From Zantedeschia hybrid cultivar (Eukaryota > Streptophyta > Magnoliopsida > Alismatales > Araceae), in the NCBI GenBank assembly GCA_030544215.1, contig JARZZO010000006.1, positions 51,374,501 to 51,438,500 of the forward strand: a DNA stretch of 64,000 nucleotides, given 5' to 3'. Positions within the stretch are counted from its first letter, which is position 1; the number at the start of each line of letters is the position of its first letter. The position numbers and the translations under genes are program-made. Positions 33,441-45,000 of this stretch are shown piece by piece. The notes beneath the pieces are model-generated. The model did not search any database. It worked only from the letters and a program-made list of their open reading frames with translations, and was not told where the DNA came from.

Positions 33441-36100
33441 TAGAGTGGCCGCATCTTCAGCAAAGTATTCCCACAATCTGCCGTTCAGGAAGGTCCGTCA
33501 CGAGCAACTGTTGAAGTACAGAACAAAGAGAGTGCTCCAGGCACTCGATATGATTTATTAAAGTATCTTGACAGAACACCGGCACGCATTTCTATATTGG
33601 AACTGATCAAAAGATCTAAGACCCATCAAGAAGCACTGTTGGAATATTCACAAAAAGTGATGGTTAAAGAAGATGTGCCGGTAGAGAAGATCACTGCTTT
33701 GTTGGTTCCTCAGGGAGATCAGCCCTCTTTATCCTTCCACTCTTCTGAATTGGCACCTCTAGCAGCAAGGGGTATGGCTTTAAGCATAACTGTTAATGTA
33801 AGGACTGAGGTTTCGGGTTCTGTTTTCGGGTCGGATCCCTTGGTTTGGACCCTGTGGGGGGTCTTGAGATTTCTGGCTGAATGGCGTCAGCACTGCTCGA
33901 CGCCTTTTAAAAGGCGTCAGGTTGTGTGGACGCCATTTAGGTCTGCAGGTTGTTGTGCCACGTGTGTGCCACGTGGGCGGGTTTCGGGCCGCGAGAGTAC
34001 GGCCCCGGTCACATCGTCTGAACGGCGCCCATGTTGGTCGACGCGATTCAGACTATGACCTCTGCGATGTCAGGGTGCGGCGCCAGAGCGTTGTCAGTAC
34101 GGCCTGTCCTGTCGTCTGAACGGCGTCCACGGTGAACGACGCGTTTCAGACCGCTGTCAGTACGGCCGTCCTGTCAGACTGATAGGCGTCTACCTCGATC
34201 GACGCGTTTTAGCAGGATTCAGATTGACTCCGCGAGCCTCCCCTTCTTTCCCTCATTCTCGCCTTCACTCTCTCTCTCCTCGCCCTCTCCGCCCCCTCCG
34301 ACTCTCTTCTCCCCCTTCCCTTCCTCTTCTTCCTCTTCCAATCACTCCATACCCTCCCTACCTCTCACCTCTACCTCCACCACCTCCTTCGCGGCGTTCC
34401 CTTCTCCGGACGGCGGCCGACGTCCCGGCAGAGTGGCGGCGTCCTCGAGGGTACCGGCGGCGGTCTGCGGTGCGGCGGGTCGGCGGCGAGGAGCTTGGAG
34501 GAGTTCAAGAACCGGTAGGGGGACGAACCTTGCATGTGTTTGCTCGTGTGTTGCTTGGCGTGACGTGATGTGGTTGGGCTAGATTGAGCATGTTTAGGGG
34601 GTTTTTCTTGTGGGAATGGCTATGCTTGTGATCGTGGTTTCGTAGCATGCCTGTGATAGATGAATTCTTCTTCCTCCCCCTTTCCGTTTTGGGGCTTTCC
34701 GGGGTGTTTAGGGTCAAAGGAGGAACCCTCGGGTTGAACCAGGAAACCTAGTTTCTGGCGCTAAACGGCGTCGTGCCTGGTCGACGCCTTTCAGAAGGGC
34801 GTCAGGGCAGTACGACGCCTTTTAGGGCCGAAACCTCCCTGTTTGAGGTTTCCTGTGTTAGGGGTTCTGGTGCTAAATGACGTCATGGATGGACGACGCC
34901 TTTCAGAAGGGCGTCGGGACATCATGACGCCATTTAGACAGGAAAATCACCCCGAGAGAGGGTCTGTAAATCTGGAATTTCGGTGTGAATGGCGTCTGTG
35001 GACCATGACGCCATTTAGACAGGAAAATCACACCGAGGTCGACGCCATTCAAGTCCCTCGGACAGGTTCATTTAACAGACAGAAAATTCCCTGAAACGCG
35101 TCGTCATAGGGAGTCGCCTATCTAAAACGCGTCCAGGTCCACAGACGCCATTCACACCGAAATTCCAGATTTACAGACCCTCTCTCGGGGTGATTTTCCT
35201 GTCTAAATGGCGTCATGATGTCCCGACGCCCTTCTAAAAGGCGTCGTCCATCCATGACGTCATTTAGCACCAGAACCCCTAACACAGGAAACCTCAAACA
35301 GGGAGGTTTCGGCCCTAAAAGGCGTCGTACTGCCCTGACGCCCTTCTGAAAGGCGTCGACCAGGCACGACGCCATTTAGCGCCAGAAACCAAGTTTCCTG
35401 GTTCAACCCGAGGGTTCCTCCTTTGACCCTAAACACCCCGAAAAGCCCCAAAACGGAAAGGGGGAGGAAGAAGAATTCATCTATCACAGGCATGCTACGA
35501 AACCACGATCACAAGCATAGCCATTCCCACAAGAAAAACCCCCTAAACATGCTCAATCTAGCCCAACCACATCACGTCACGCCAAGGAACACACGAGCAA
35601 ACACATGCAAGGTTCGTCCCCCTACCAGTTCTTGAACTCCTCCAAGCTCCTCGTCGCCGACCAACCCGCAGTTAATGGGCCGACATCCATTTAGTGACCG
35701 GGTCTCCGGTCATAGGATGGCGGGTCGTTACAGTTAACATCTGCAGAAAAGTCGTGGATGCATGTCTGGTAGACACAGGAACTTCCATCAATGTGTTGCC
35801 TCCAAAAACACTGGAATTTTGTGGTATACCTAAAGAAAAATGGTTACCTTTCCCCATCTCTGTCACTACTTATGACAACTCCACCCGTTCTCCTCTGGGA
35901 ATGGTATATTTAAAGGTTGAATTGGGACCAGTCTGTCATGCCGAAGTTGAATTCCACATTTTGAAGATTGACCCTTCACTGAAAGGGATACTCGGCCATC
36001 CTTACATTAAGCTACTCAAGGCTATACCATCTACAAACCATCAGTGCCTTAAATTTTCCTCCAAAGGATGAGTCATCAAGGTCACGAGCATGCCTATTCT
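33441..36100 (+). pseudogene. pro: Tat-type protease, split by a family G LTR
   Basis: The pre-protease segment reads YDLLKYLDRTPARISILELI and QEALLEYSQKVMV (33550-33660), then the frame reaches SITVN at 33796. After the insertion it resumes NICRKVVDACLVDTGTSINV with the catalytic DTG at about 35775, then YDNSTRSPLGMVYLKVELGP and LKGILGHPYIKLLKAIPS. The frame is open either side of the insertion, and insertion plus duplication is 1941 nt, a multiple of three. The frame ends at a TGA at 36069-36071. Confidence 0.85.
33797..35732 (+). repeat. Family G LTR derivative with a 526-bp internal palindrome, TSD GTTAA
   Basis: Begins TGTAAGGACTGAGG and ends GGTGGCGGGTCGTTACA-type, flanked by GTTAA at 33792-33796 and 35733-35737, so the ends are those of a normal insertion. 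The interior is abnormal. Sequence 34479-35004 is repeated in inverted orientation at 35136-35662, around a 131-nt spacer. The roughly 1.3 kb that normally follows is missing except for the last 70 bp. Matching frames on opposite strands (34505-34717 minus and 35423-35635 plus) share SPKTERGRKKNSSITGMLRN. Confidence 0.92.
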
Positions 36101-36235
36101 TGCTGCTGCTCACTCTTTAAATACAAATCATCTTCCAGTCTCTCCATCTGCTTAACAACCCATCCTGTCCATGCTACAGACTTACCTACCACCGGCTGAC
36201 CCACTAAAATACACCATTCCTTCATCCTATCCAAT

Positions 36236-38500
36236 TGTGTCACACCCTGGCCCGGTAATCCATGATATACAAGATAATTACAGAGATGGCCAAAGCGCAA
36301 CAAGGGGAAAAGACCCCTCATAACATATAATTGGGAGGATACTATGCTTCAAATGGAAGCGTAGTATAAAAAATTGCAAGAGAAATCTAAGTACTAAGGA
36401 AGTTCCACCAAACACAATATTATACCAAAGCGCTCCATAGTAGATTGTTATTTTTACATGTCAGGATCTTCATTGTACATTCTAACCAAAACAAAAGCAT
36501 AAGTATATACATGGTTCAATTCTCCAGGCTCGCCTTAAAAGAAATATCGTCCTATACGAACCCTGAGTGACCCCACTTCAAACTCACTATGCTTCTCCCT
36601 CTGTCCGATCACTTGAAAAATAGGCGTAAGTACCAAAGAAATGGTAGCTTAGTAGGCAGATGAGGCTGCCTTCATAAGAATTTGCCATCCAAATAATTGA
36701 AGCAGAATATGTACATTGCATAAGAACATTAAACATAACAGAAAACAAAACTATCACATAATACATATGTGCATCAGAATTGTATGCCAATAAGAAAATT
36801 GAAATACATGAATCATAATATCATGTCAACTCTGAATCAAAGCTACGCAAGCTTGTCAATATATGAACAGGGCCAGAATATAGAACAAAATACATAACTT
36901 AAGATTAAAATTTGTTTTTCAGACCATAGGTTCCCACTTATTATAGAAGTGCCCGGACACATATCCAACCGCCACTATGAGCTAGAAACATAATACATAA
37001 ACTAAGCTCCTAGGCACGTATAGAGCCAAGTCATAGGCGTAGCGCTACCCCAAGGATCGTCACCCCACCTTAACAAAGGATTTCTATTCGCGGCCTTCGG
37101 GTAACAGAGCTAATGGGTTCTAAAGGTGGCTCCTACTGTTTTAGGTGTAACACGCAACCCCAAAATAAATAGGTCCTGGTGGGGATGTTGCCACCATTTC
37201 CCCAGAACTATTCTCATATAGCTGCTATGTCTGATCGGCAGGCTTCATTAACATTATAAGAATAAACTTAATGTTTATGTAACTACAACAATATATACAT
37301 ACGAAAATGACTAACCACTTTAGTGATTTTCTTTCATAAGTTCATAAACTAAGAATAGATCGAAATCATAATTTAAAAGGTAAATAAATCATGTTCTAAG
37401 CTGAATTAAATAAAACTTGTTATAAACTCAGACAACACATAAGTAATCACAAATCTCCTACAGAAGTAATCTGCCCACATTTAAAACACTAATTTTATTA
37501 ATACATAAAATTACTTCCAAAAATCCTAAAACTAATTCACATTAGGTGGTACATCCTGTAAACATTTGGGCTCAAATGGTCCTCCACAAAGATAGTAGAA
37601 AAGCAAACATCATGGTACTATCCCTGAGTTACTGGAATATCAGAGTGGAATATGAACCCTGCTACACACACCAAGAACCATTATCATATGAATATAACAA
37701 TTCTGAAACTTTTTTGAATATGTATAATAGTATAAGTATTATTTCATAAAAAATTTAGATTATTTTGTGACATATAAATTACTAAAATTCACGTTCTCAC
37801 ACACTATCAAATAAAATCCGAAAACTGTATCTACAAATTATATCCTGTTATCCAACTTGAAAGTATCATCATATGAATATAATAATTCATGAAACTTTTA
37901 TTGAAGCTGTATAATGGTATGAGTATTATGTCATAAAAATTTTAGATTATTTTGTAACATACATAAATTACTAAAATTCATGTTCTAACATGCTATCAAA
38001 TGAAGTCTGAAAACTGTATCTACAAATTATATCATGTTATCCGACCTGGAAGCATCATCATATGAATACCAAATTCATGAAACTTTTTTTGAATATTTAT
38101 ACTAATATTATTATTATGTAATAAAAATTTTAGATTATTTTGTGAAACATATAAATCACAAAAATTTATGTTCTAACATGCTATCAAATGAACTCGAAAA
38201 GCTGTATCTAGAAATCACAGTCTTGTCTATGACCTAGAAGTATCACCATATGAATATGAAAACTTATGCCGATTTTTCTATAGATGTCCAATCATGTCAT
38301 AATTATTTCATAAAAATTTCATAAGTTTTCTATAGAATCATAAAAATTTGAAGGTTACCCTACTGTCATAAGAGCTACAGAAAAATCTGGGTTGCAGAAA
38401 TTTAACTTCTACTATTCTTAATCAATTCTAGGCTTTTAAAAATTTAAATCCCTATATCATTCAACTATTTCACACTTAAGAACTTCACAATAACATATAA
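36236..38500 (-). repeat. Unclassified LTR-like block (gypsy-type, possibly solo or truncated)
   Basis: Starts abruptly within Tat sequence with TGTGTCACACCCTGGCCC, which on the minus strand ends GGGCCAGGGTGTGACACA, typical of chromovirus LTR ends. It contains 'taggcgtaagtaccaa' and 'agcttagtaggcag' blocks reminiscent of such LTRs, and AT-rich subrepeats (separate entry). No coding domain is visible. The right end is not clear: a copia III LTR fragment starts near 38503, and I find no copy of the left flank CCAAT there. Confidence 0.5.
37680..38260. repeat. Tandem subrepeats, about 184-bp period
   Basis: The block TCATATGAATATAA...ATGAAACTTTT...AGATTATTTTGTG recurs with starts near 37683, 37867, 38050 and 38232. 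Three full units and a partial fourth are visible, moderately diverged. Such subrepeats are common in long gypsy LTRs. Confidence 0.75.
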
Positions 38501-38502
38501 TT

Positions 38503-38645
38503 TGATCACTATAACACATATTCACGGACTTCATTATGAAACGATAATTAATGCGATTTACACATAATGAATATTATGCCATTATATTAATAAATGAACG
38601 AGATTTACATAGTCAGACTGGCTTGTAGGCCACCTAAAACTAACA
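38503..38645 (-). repeat. Copia III 3' LTR fragment
   Basis: Matches 48491-48633: TGATCACTATAACACATATT...GGCCACCTAAAACTAACA. It is adjoined by ATCTCCCACTTGG, the reverse complement of the polypurine tract. The remaining 1.4 kb of LTR is absent. Confidence 0.85.
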
Positions 38646-38659
38646 ATCTCCCACTTGGA

Positions 38660-40240
38660 CTAAAGCCAATCACCTTTATACAATAAGTCTATAGACTCTA
38701 GGTAACGCACAAACACAATTTGAGCCAACGGCTTTGTCAGTGGATCTGCTACATTATCGACGGATGGAACTCTTTCCACTATTACATCTCCTCTGGATAT
38801 GATCTCTCTGATAAGATGAAAGCGCCTCAGAATATGCTTCGATTTCTGATAAGACTGTGGCTCTTTCGATTGCACAATCGCTCCATTGTTGTCGCACAAT
38901 AGCGGAACAGGTTCAGAGATGCTGGTAACTACGCCGAGGTCGGTGATGAATTTCTTCAACCACACTGCTTCCTTGGCAGCTTCAGCTGCAGTGATGTACT
39001 CAGCTTCAGTCGTCAAATCTGCAGTGGTTACTTGCTTGGAACTCTTCTAGCACACTGCACCTCCATTCAAAGTAAACACGAATCCAGATGTAGACTTGCT
39101 ATCATCTGGATCTGACTGGAAACTCGAGCCAATAAAGCCTCGCAGTTTCAAGTCACCTCCTCCATAGACAAGAAACAAATCCATAGTTCTTCTCAAGTAC
39201 TTAAGGATACATTTCACTGCCTTCCAGTGCTCTACGCCTGGAACAGCCTGAAATCTGCTCATAACACGTAGAGCAAATGCTACATCAGGCCGTGTACATA
39301 GCATCTCATACATAATAGATCCTATGGCAGAGGCATAGGGTATTGCATCCATAAGTGCCCTCTCATTATGAGTCTTAGGAGACTGCTCCGTTGAGAGACT
39401 AATTCCTTGTCTCATCGGTATGAGACCTCTCTTGGAATTTTCCTTGCCAAACCTTTTGACTATGGTATCTATGTACAAGGATTGGGTCATTCCAATCATC
39501 CTCTTTGATCTATCTCTATAGATCCGTATTCTCAATACGTAGGATGCTTCTCCCAAATCCTTCATGGAGAAGGTTTTCGACAGCCAGATCTTTACTGATG
39601 ACATCATAGCTACATCATTCCCAATAAGTAGTATGTCATCTACGTAAAGAACTAAGAAGGTGACCGCGCTCCCACTGGTCTTCTTGTACACACAAGGCTC
39701 ATCTTCATTCTTAATGAAGTCATAAGACTTGACAGCCTCGTCACATCTTATGTTCCAGCTCCGGGAAGCTTGCCTCAGTCCATAAATAGACCTCTGAAGC
39801 TTTCACACTTTATCTGGAGATTCTTTGGATGTGAAATCTTCTGGTTGTATCATATACACCTCTTCCTCAAGATTACCGTTGAAGAAGATAGTCTTTACAT
39901 CCATCTACCAGATCTCGTAATCGAGGTGTGCAGCAATGGCAAGTAGAACTCTGATCGATTTTATCATAACAACTGGTGAGAAAGTCTCGTCATAGTGAAT
40001 TCCTTGCCTTTGACAATATCCCTTTGCCACTAACCTTGCCTTATAAGTATCGATCCGTCCATCAGCACCGATCTTTCTCTTAAAGATCCACTTGCATCCG
40101 ATGGGTACAATACCCTCGGGCAAGTCCTCCAAGTTCCAAACTTGGTTGGTGTACATGGACTGGATTTCTGAATTCATGGCTTCTTGCCATTTCCCGGCTT
40201 CTAGGCCTTCTATGGACTCTTGGTAGGTTTTAGGATCATC
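38660..40240 (-). pseudogene. pol: Copia III reverse transcriptase and RNase H (decayed)
   Basis: Minus strand: NSEIQSMYTNQVWNLEDLP, CKWIFKRKIGADGRIDTYKA, FSPVVMIKSIRVLLAIAAH, then FLVLYVDDILLIGNDVAM with an intact YVDD, DLGEASYVLRIRIYRDR and CILKYLRRTMDLFLVYGG. The RNase H part has TEAEYITAAEAAKEAVWLKK and ADPLTKPLAQ. Stops occur near 39903 (probably CAG to TAG), 39804 and 39048 (TGG to TAG in the GGAVC-W position). All pieces lie in one frame, so the decay is mainly point mutation. Confidence 0.86.
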
Positions 40241-41238
40241 ATCCTCATTATATTCTACCTTAGTCTCACCTTCAATGATATGTCCTATATATCATTCGGA
40301 CAGTCTAGGTACTCTACCAGATCTACGAGGCTCATCTATGTGTACCTGAACAGATTCAAGAACTGATATCTCATCTGATGATAATGCAGCTATTTGGGGA
40401 TCTGGAACCTCTTCCAGTACTATTTTTCTCCCACTCTCCTCCTGGAGAAGGTATTCCTCTTCCAAGAAGACAACTTTCCTGGCGACAAACACCTTTTGTT
40501 CATCATAATGGTAAAAGTAGTATCCAAAGGTTTCCTTTAGATATCCCACAAACCTACATTTATCAGTTCGTCATTCCAGCTTGTCTGGATCATACCTCTT
40601 GACATGAGCAGGACAACCCCAGATTTTTACATGTTTAAATTTTGATTTCCTGCCTTTCCATATCTCATATGGAGTAGAGGCTACAGACTTGCTGGGTACT
40701 CTATTCAGTAGCTATGCTGCTGACTCTAGAACATACCCCAGAGGGACACTAGTAATCCCGAAAAACTCATCATGGATCGCACCATGTCCAACAAGGTGCG
40801 ATTCCTCCTTTCTGATACACCATTCATCTATAGTGTATATGGAGGGGTTAGCTGAGAAAGGATACCATTATCCTTTAAGAATTGTGTGAAATTAATACTT
40901 AAGTATTCTCCTCCTCGATCTGATCGAAGAATTTTAATACTCTTTCCTAACTGCTTCTCTACCTCATTCTTGAACTCCTTGAACTTCTCAAATGCTTCCG
41001 ACTTATACTTCATTAAGTACACATAGCCGAATCTTGAGAAGTCATCGGTGAACGTGATGAAGTATGAAAAGCTACCTTTGGCTTAGGTGGACATTGGACC
41101 ACATACATCCGAATGTATTAGTTCCAGAATGTCCTTGGCACATTCTCCATGTCCAGTAAACGAAGATTTTGCCATCTTTCCCATAAGGTAGGATTCACAT
41201 GTCGCAAACGATTCATAATCGAAGGCAGTTAAGTAACC
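40241..41238 (-). pseudogene. int: Copia III integrase (decayed)
   Basis: The core includes LRSDRGGEYLSINFTQFLKD with the second catalytic Asp, preceded by YKSEAFEKFKEFKNEVEKQL. The C-terminal part has GYLKETFGYYFYHYDEQKVF and RRSGRVPRLSE. Stops and at least one frameshift lie between 40549 and 40828. Confidence 0.8.
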
Positions 41239-42080
41239 TTATCTGTGCAACTTTTGCAACCTGCTTTTACCAATATGACCAAGTCTACAATGCCACATGT
41301 AGACTTGGTTTAAACAATTCTTGCTCTTCTTAAGAGCATTATCAATGTGAAGATTGTAATAAGAAACATCTAACAGATATAGACCGTTGACTAAAGATGC
41401 CGAAGCTATGGATTTATTACCATAATAAATCGAACAACTTCTATTCTCAATAGACAACCTATATCCCATCTTGTCCAAACAAGATACTGGTATGATGTTC
41501 TTTATTATGCTAGGAACATAATAACAATCTTCCAATGATAAGACGTCTCCCGATGGAACCCTGAGGTTTGTTGTCCATACAGCAATGGCAGCAACTTTTG
41601 CGTTGTTTCCTAGCCTCAATTCCACCTTGCCTTTTCTCAGCTTACGCTTACTTGTCAGCATCTGCATATCATGGCATATATGAGAAGCACATCCGGTATC
41701 TAATATCCAAGATGTGGAATATCTAACTAACAAGTTGATATCTATCATATAGATATCTGAAGCTTCAGACAGTTTCACCTTTCCATGAGTTTTATCGTTA
41801 AGGAACTCCTTGCAGTTCCCCTTCCAGTGACCATACTGCTTATAGTAGAAGTAGTCACCCTTTACTACTCTTTTGCCTTTGTCCTTCGATCTTTTATCGT
41901 TAGCTATCATCTCTGCTTCAAAGGCATCCAATGTCGATTCAGCAAGAGGATCAGCTCCAGGGACAAAGTCAATGTGCTCAGATCTGAAGACATTCTTCAG
42001 GTTTCTGAACTAATCTGAGTAGATCAGGTAAGTCAAAAGGGCATCAAGTATGCCGCGGAGTGGGTTATTCGACGACATAA
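41239..42080 (-). pseudogene. gag-pro: Copia III truncated Gag, protease and pre-integrase
   Basis: The N-terminus appears as SSNNPLRGILDALLTYL near 42070, but the central Gag domain is missing. FRNLKNVFRSEHIDFVPGAD leads within about 20 residues to DAFEAEMIANDKRSKDKGKR. The zinc knuckle is damaged (YFYYKQYGHWKGNC, first two Cys lost). The protease is intact at WILDTGCASHIC, followed by ELRLGNNAKVAAIAV and CYYVPSIIKNIIPVS. The pre-integrase motif is MWHCRLGHIGKSRLQKLHR. The open part is 230 codons (41239-41931). Confidence 0.82.
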
Positions 42081-45000
42081 TTCCCTACAGGAGATAAGTA
42101 AAATCTATTCAGCAAATGTTCAATTATTAATTTTAAAACAAGACATAGTCTTTTGTTCAAGTTTTAACTCCCACTAATTTTCGACGGACTGTATAACCCT
42201 CAGTTACACAGAACAGGAGACACCAACAGTCTCCTAGTGGGGATCAGAATCTCAATGACTTGCAGTACAACTTGTGGATAGCACAACAAACTGCACCACA
42301 ATCAAAGAGCACCCAACTCATGGGACTTGCAACTCCTTGCAATATCTGATCATAGCTTCGGTTCCCATAGATTTAATGGCCTTGTGGATAGCACAACTGT
42401 AACGACCCGCCACCCTATAATCGGAGATCCGATTACTGAATGGGTACCGAATCATTTTTGTGAAACCAAACCAGGATCTAGATAAGTCTGGGAAATATAT
42501 AATTAACTAAGCTAAACATTCACATCGCATTGAACTGAAAAGGAAGTGCAAGAATTAAAAGTTATTACAATGCGACTGGACACAGCAAATAATTACATAC
42601 TCCAACAGAAAAGAAATAATTAAGCGTACAGGCCAGAAATAAAATAACAACTACGTCGGGGCATACCCCGGAACAACAGCAACTGGCGCGCAACTCTAAG
42701 CAGCACTCTCATTGCTAAGCCTGCCTGGAAGCCTCACCTGAAAACCGTAGGAGTGAGTCTCAACGAAAAGACTCAGTAGGGATCCTTCGATCCCCACCGC
42801 CCACTCACGCACCCACAAGAGCAGTAGCACAGATAAAGGTAGAGTAAGCAAATAAAGCAATAATTACTACTCCTAATTCTCGATATAAACCACGTGCATT
42901 CGAAATGTAACATGCATATATCAGAAACCATTCTACCAGGGAACCTACAACCAACGTCTTGGCAAAACACGCCAACCACACAGCCAAACGTGGGAAACAC
43001 CGACCCGCTGAGCCCAAACAGTAGCACGCTAGCTACTCCGGCCCAACTGGCTCAGGTGGTTACTCCTTCCCTCAGCACGAGTGACACTCCACAGGTACCA
43101 CTCCTACACCGGTACTAGCTAACCCCGGAGTTCACCAGGTGACCCTCTCTCACTAGGCGTCACCCCGCCACTGCTCCCACCGACGCTGTGTCCCACCACA
43201 CCGACACAGGGTGTCAAGCGCTACAACTGTCACTCTAGGTCCACTGTCGCACAAAACATAGCACAGTGCGATCCGGTCACGTAAGAAGTCCACGGTCGCA
43301 CGAAACACAACGTAGTGCGATCCGGTCACAAGGAATCCATCATCATTGGGTACATTTAAAGCATGCATTTGATTGAACTATCTAACAGTGTAAACACATA
43401 TTAATAGCATGAATTAATGTGATTCAGTCTTGAATCGCGTCGCCCAAGGTGTCGCCATGGGTAGCCGCCTATTAAAATGCGTCGCTGTCCCTCATTGCCT
43501 AACAACGACAGAAGCAGGGACATTGCTACAGGATAATTTCCACTAAAATGCGTCGTTCATGCAAGTCGCCTTTTAAAAAGGCGTCGTTGTCCCTGGACGC
43601 TTGTCAGTCCAGAGACAGAGTCTATTAATGGGGCTTAAATCGCGTCGTGGGTGGGAGCCGCCTTTCTAAAAGGCGTCTCTGAACCTCGACGCCATTCAGC
43701 CCGACAGACAGGTTCTCCCCTCCGATCCTCCAGTTCACAAGGTGGGATTTCTCCCCAAAACATACACAAAAGGCCACAAAGCATAGAGGGGAAGAGGAGA
43801 ACCTAACTACCCATTAGATCACCCAATTTTCCATATCATGCATTTAGTATTTTCACCCCAAAACGCCCCTAAGCATGCTTCAAAGCCGGAAAACATACAT
43901 GCTTCAAAGCGGGAAAAACATAGTTTTTAAATGGAATACTATGGGAATCGTCACCGTACCGGTTACTCGAACTCCTCCAAGCTCCGAGCCGCCAACCCGT
44001 CTCGCCCAACGCCGCCTCCGGTACCGCCGAGGACGTCGTTACTCTACCAGGACGTCGGCCGCCGTCCGGAGAGAAAATGCCGTAGAGGAGGTGGTGGTAG
44101 TAGTGGTGGGAGTTAGGAGGTCGATGGAGTGGAGGGAGAGATGAAGTGGTGGGAGGAAAACAAGGAGGGGGGAGAGGGGTCACCGGAATCACCAGAGGAA
44201 GAGAAGAGAGAGAAGAGGGAGGAGGAAATGAGGGAAAGGAAGGAGGGTTTGCGGGGTCAACCAGAAGTTGGGTAAAATGCGTCGTGCGGTACATACGCCT
44301 ATCAGTTGACATGACGGGCCGTCCGAACAGAGACTCTGAAATGCGTCGCTTATACAAGACGCCATTCAGACGATAAGACCGGCACCGTACACTGACAACC
44401 CAGGATCGTACTTTGAATGGCGTCGTCCGACAAGGACGTCGTTCAGGCGACACGACAGGGGCCGTACTTTCGTGGCCCGAAGCCTGCCCACGTGGCGCCC
44501 ACTTGGCACAACAATAACCAAGCTAAATGGCGTCCAGCCAGCAAGACGCCGTTCAAAAAGGCGTCATGCATCCTATACGTCATTTAGATGGCACTCCCCT
44601 GACCCATCAGGGCCCAAACCAGGGGATTCGACCCAGAAACTGACCCGATAACCGGATCCAAAACCTCAGTCCTTACAACAACAAACCACTAATTCTGGTC
44701 TAAGCTAACCATCGTTACGCGACGAGCATAGATTTACATGCAACCCTTGTGGATAGCACAACAAAGCTACATGGTTCCTCTACCCCGATCATATAGGCAT
44801 TTAATGCCATAGCCACAGTTTCTCCTCCCAATTAAACAAGCCTTGTGGATAGCATAACAAACCTGCCTAAAGTGATTCGAATCCTATGACTATAACGATG
44901 GTGGAGCACGCGGTAAGTTCTTAACTACTCGCGTTACAACTTAGAGTTTATCTGAGGGTATTTAGATAACTTTTATCTTGGTCTCTCCTACGTAATAGTA

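Noticed and set aside
33045..33443. Proline/threonine-rich 132-codon frame as a separate gene
   Set aside because: Same frame as Tat Gag upstream and protease downstream; it is the Gag-protease linker.
34505..35635. Two matching small genes on opposite strands (SPKTERGRKKNSSITG)
   Set aside because: They are the two arms of the LTR palindrome read in opposite directions; no coding evidence.
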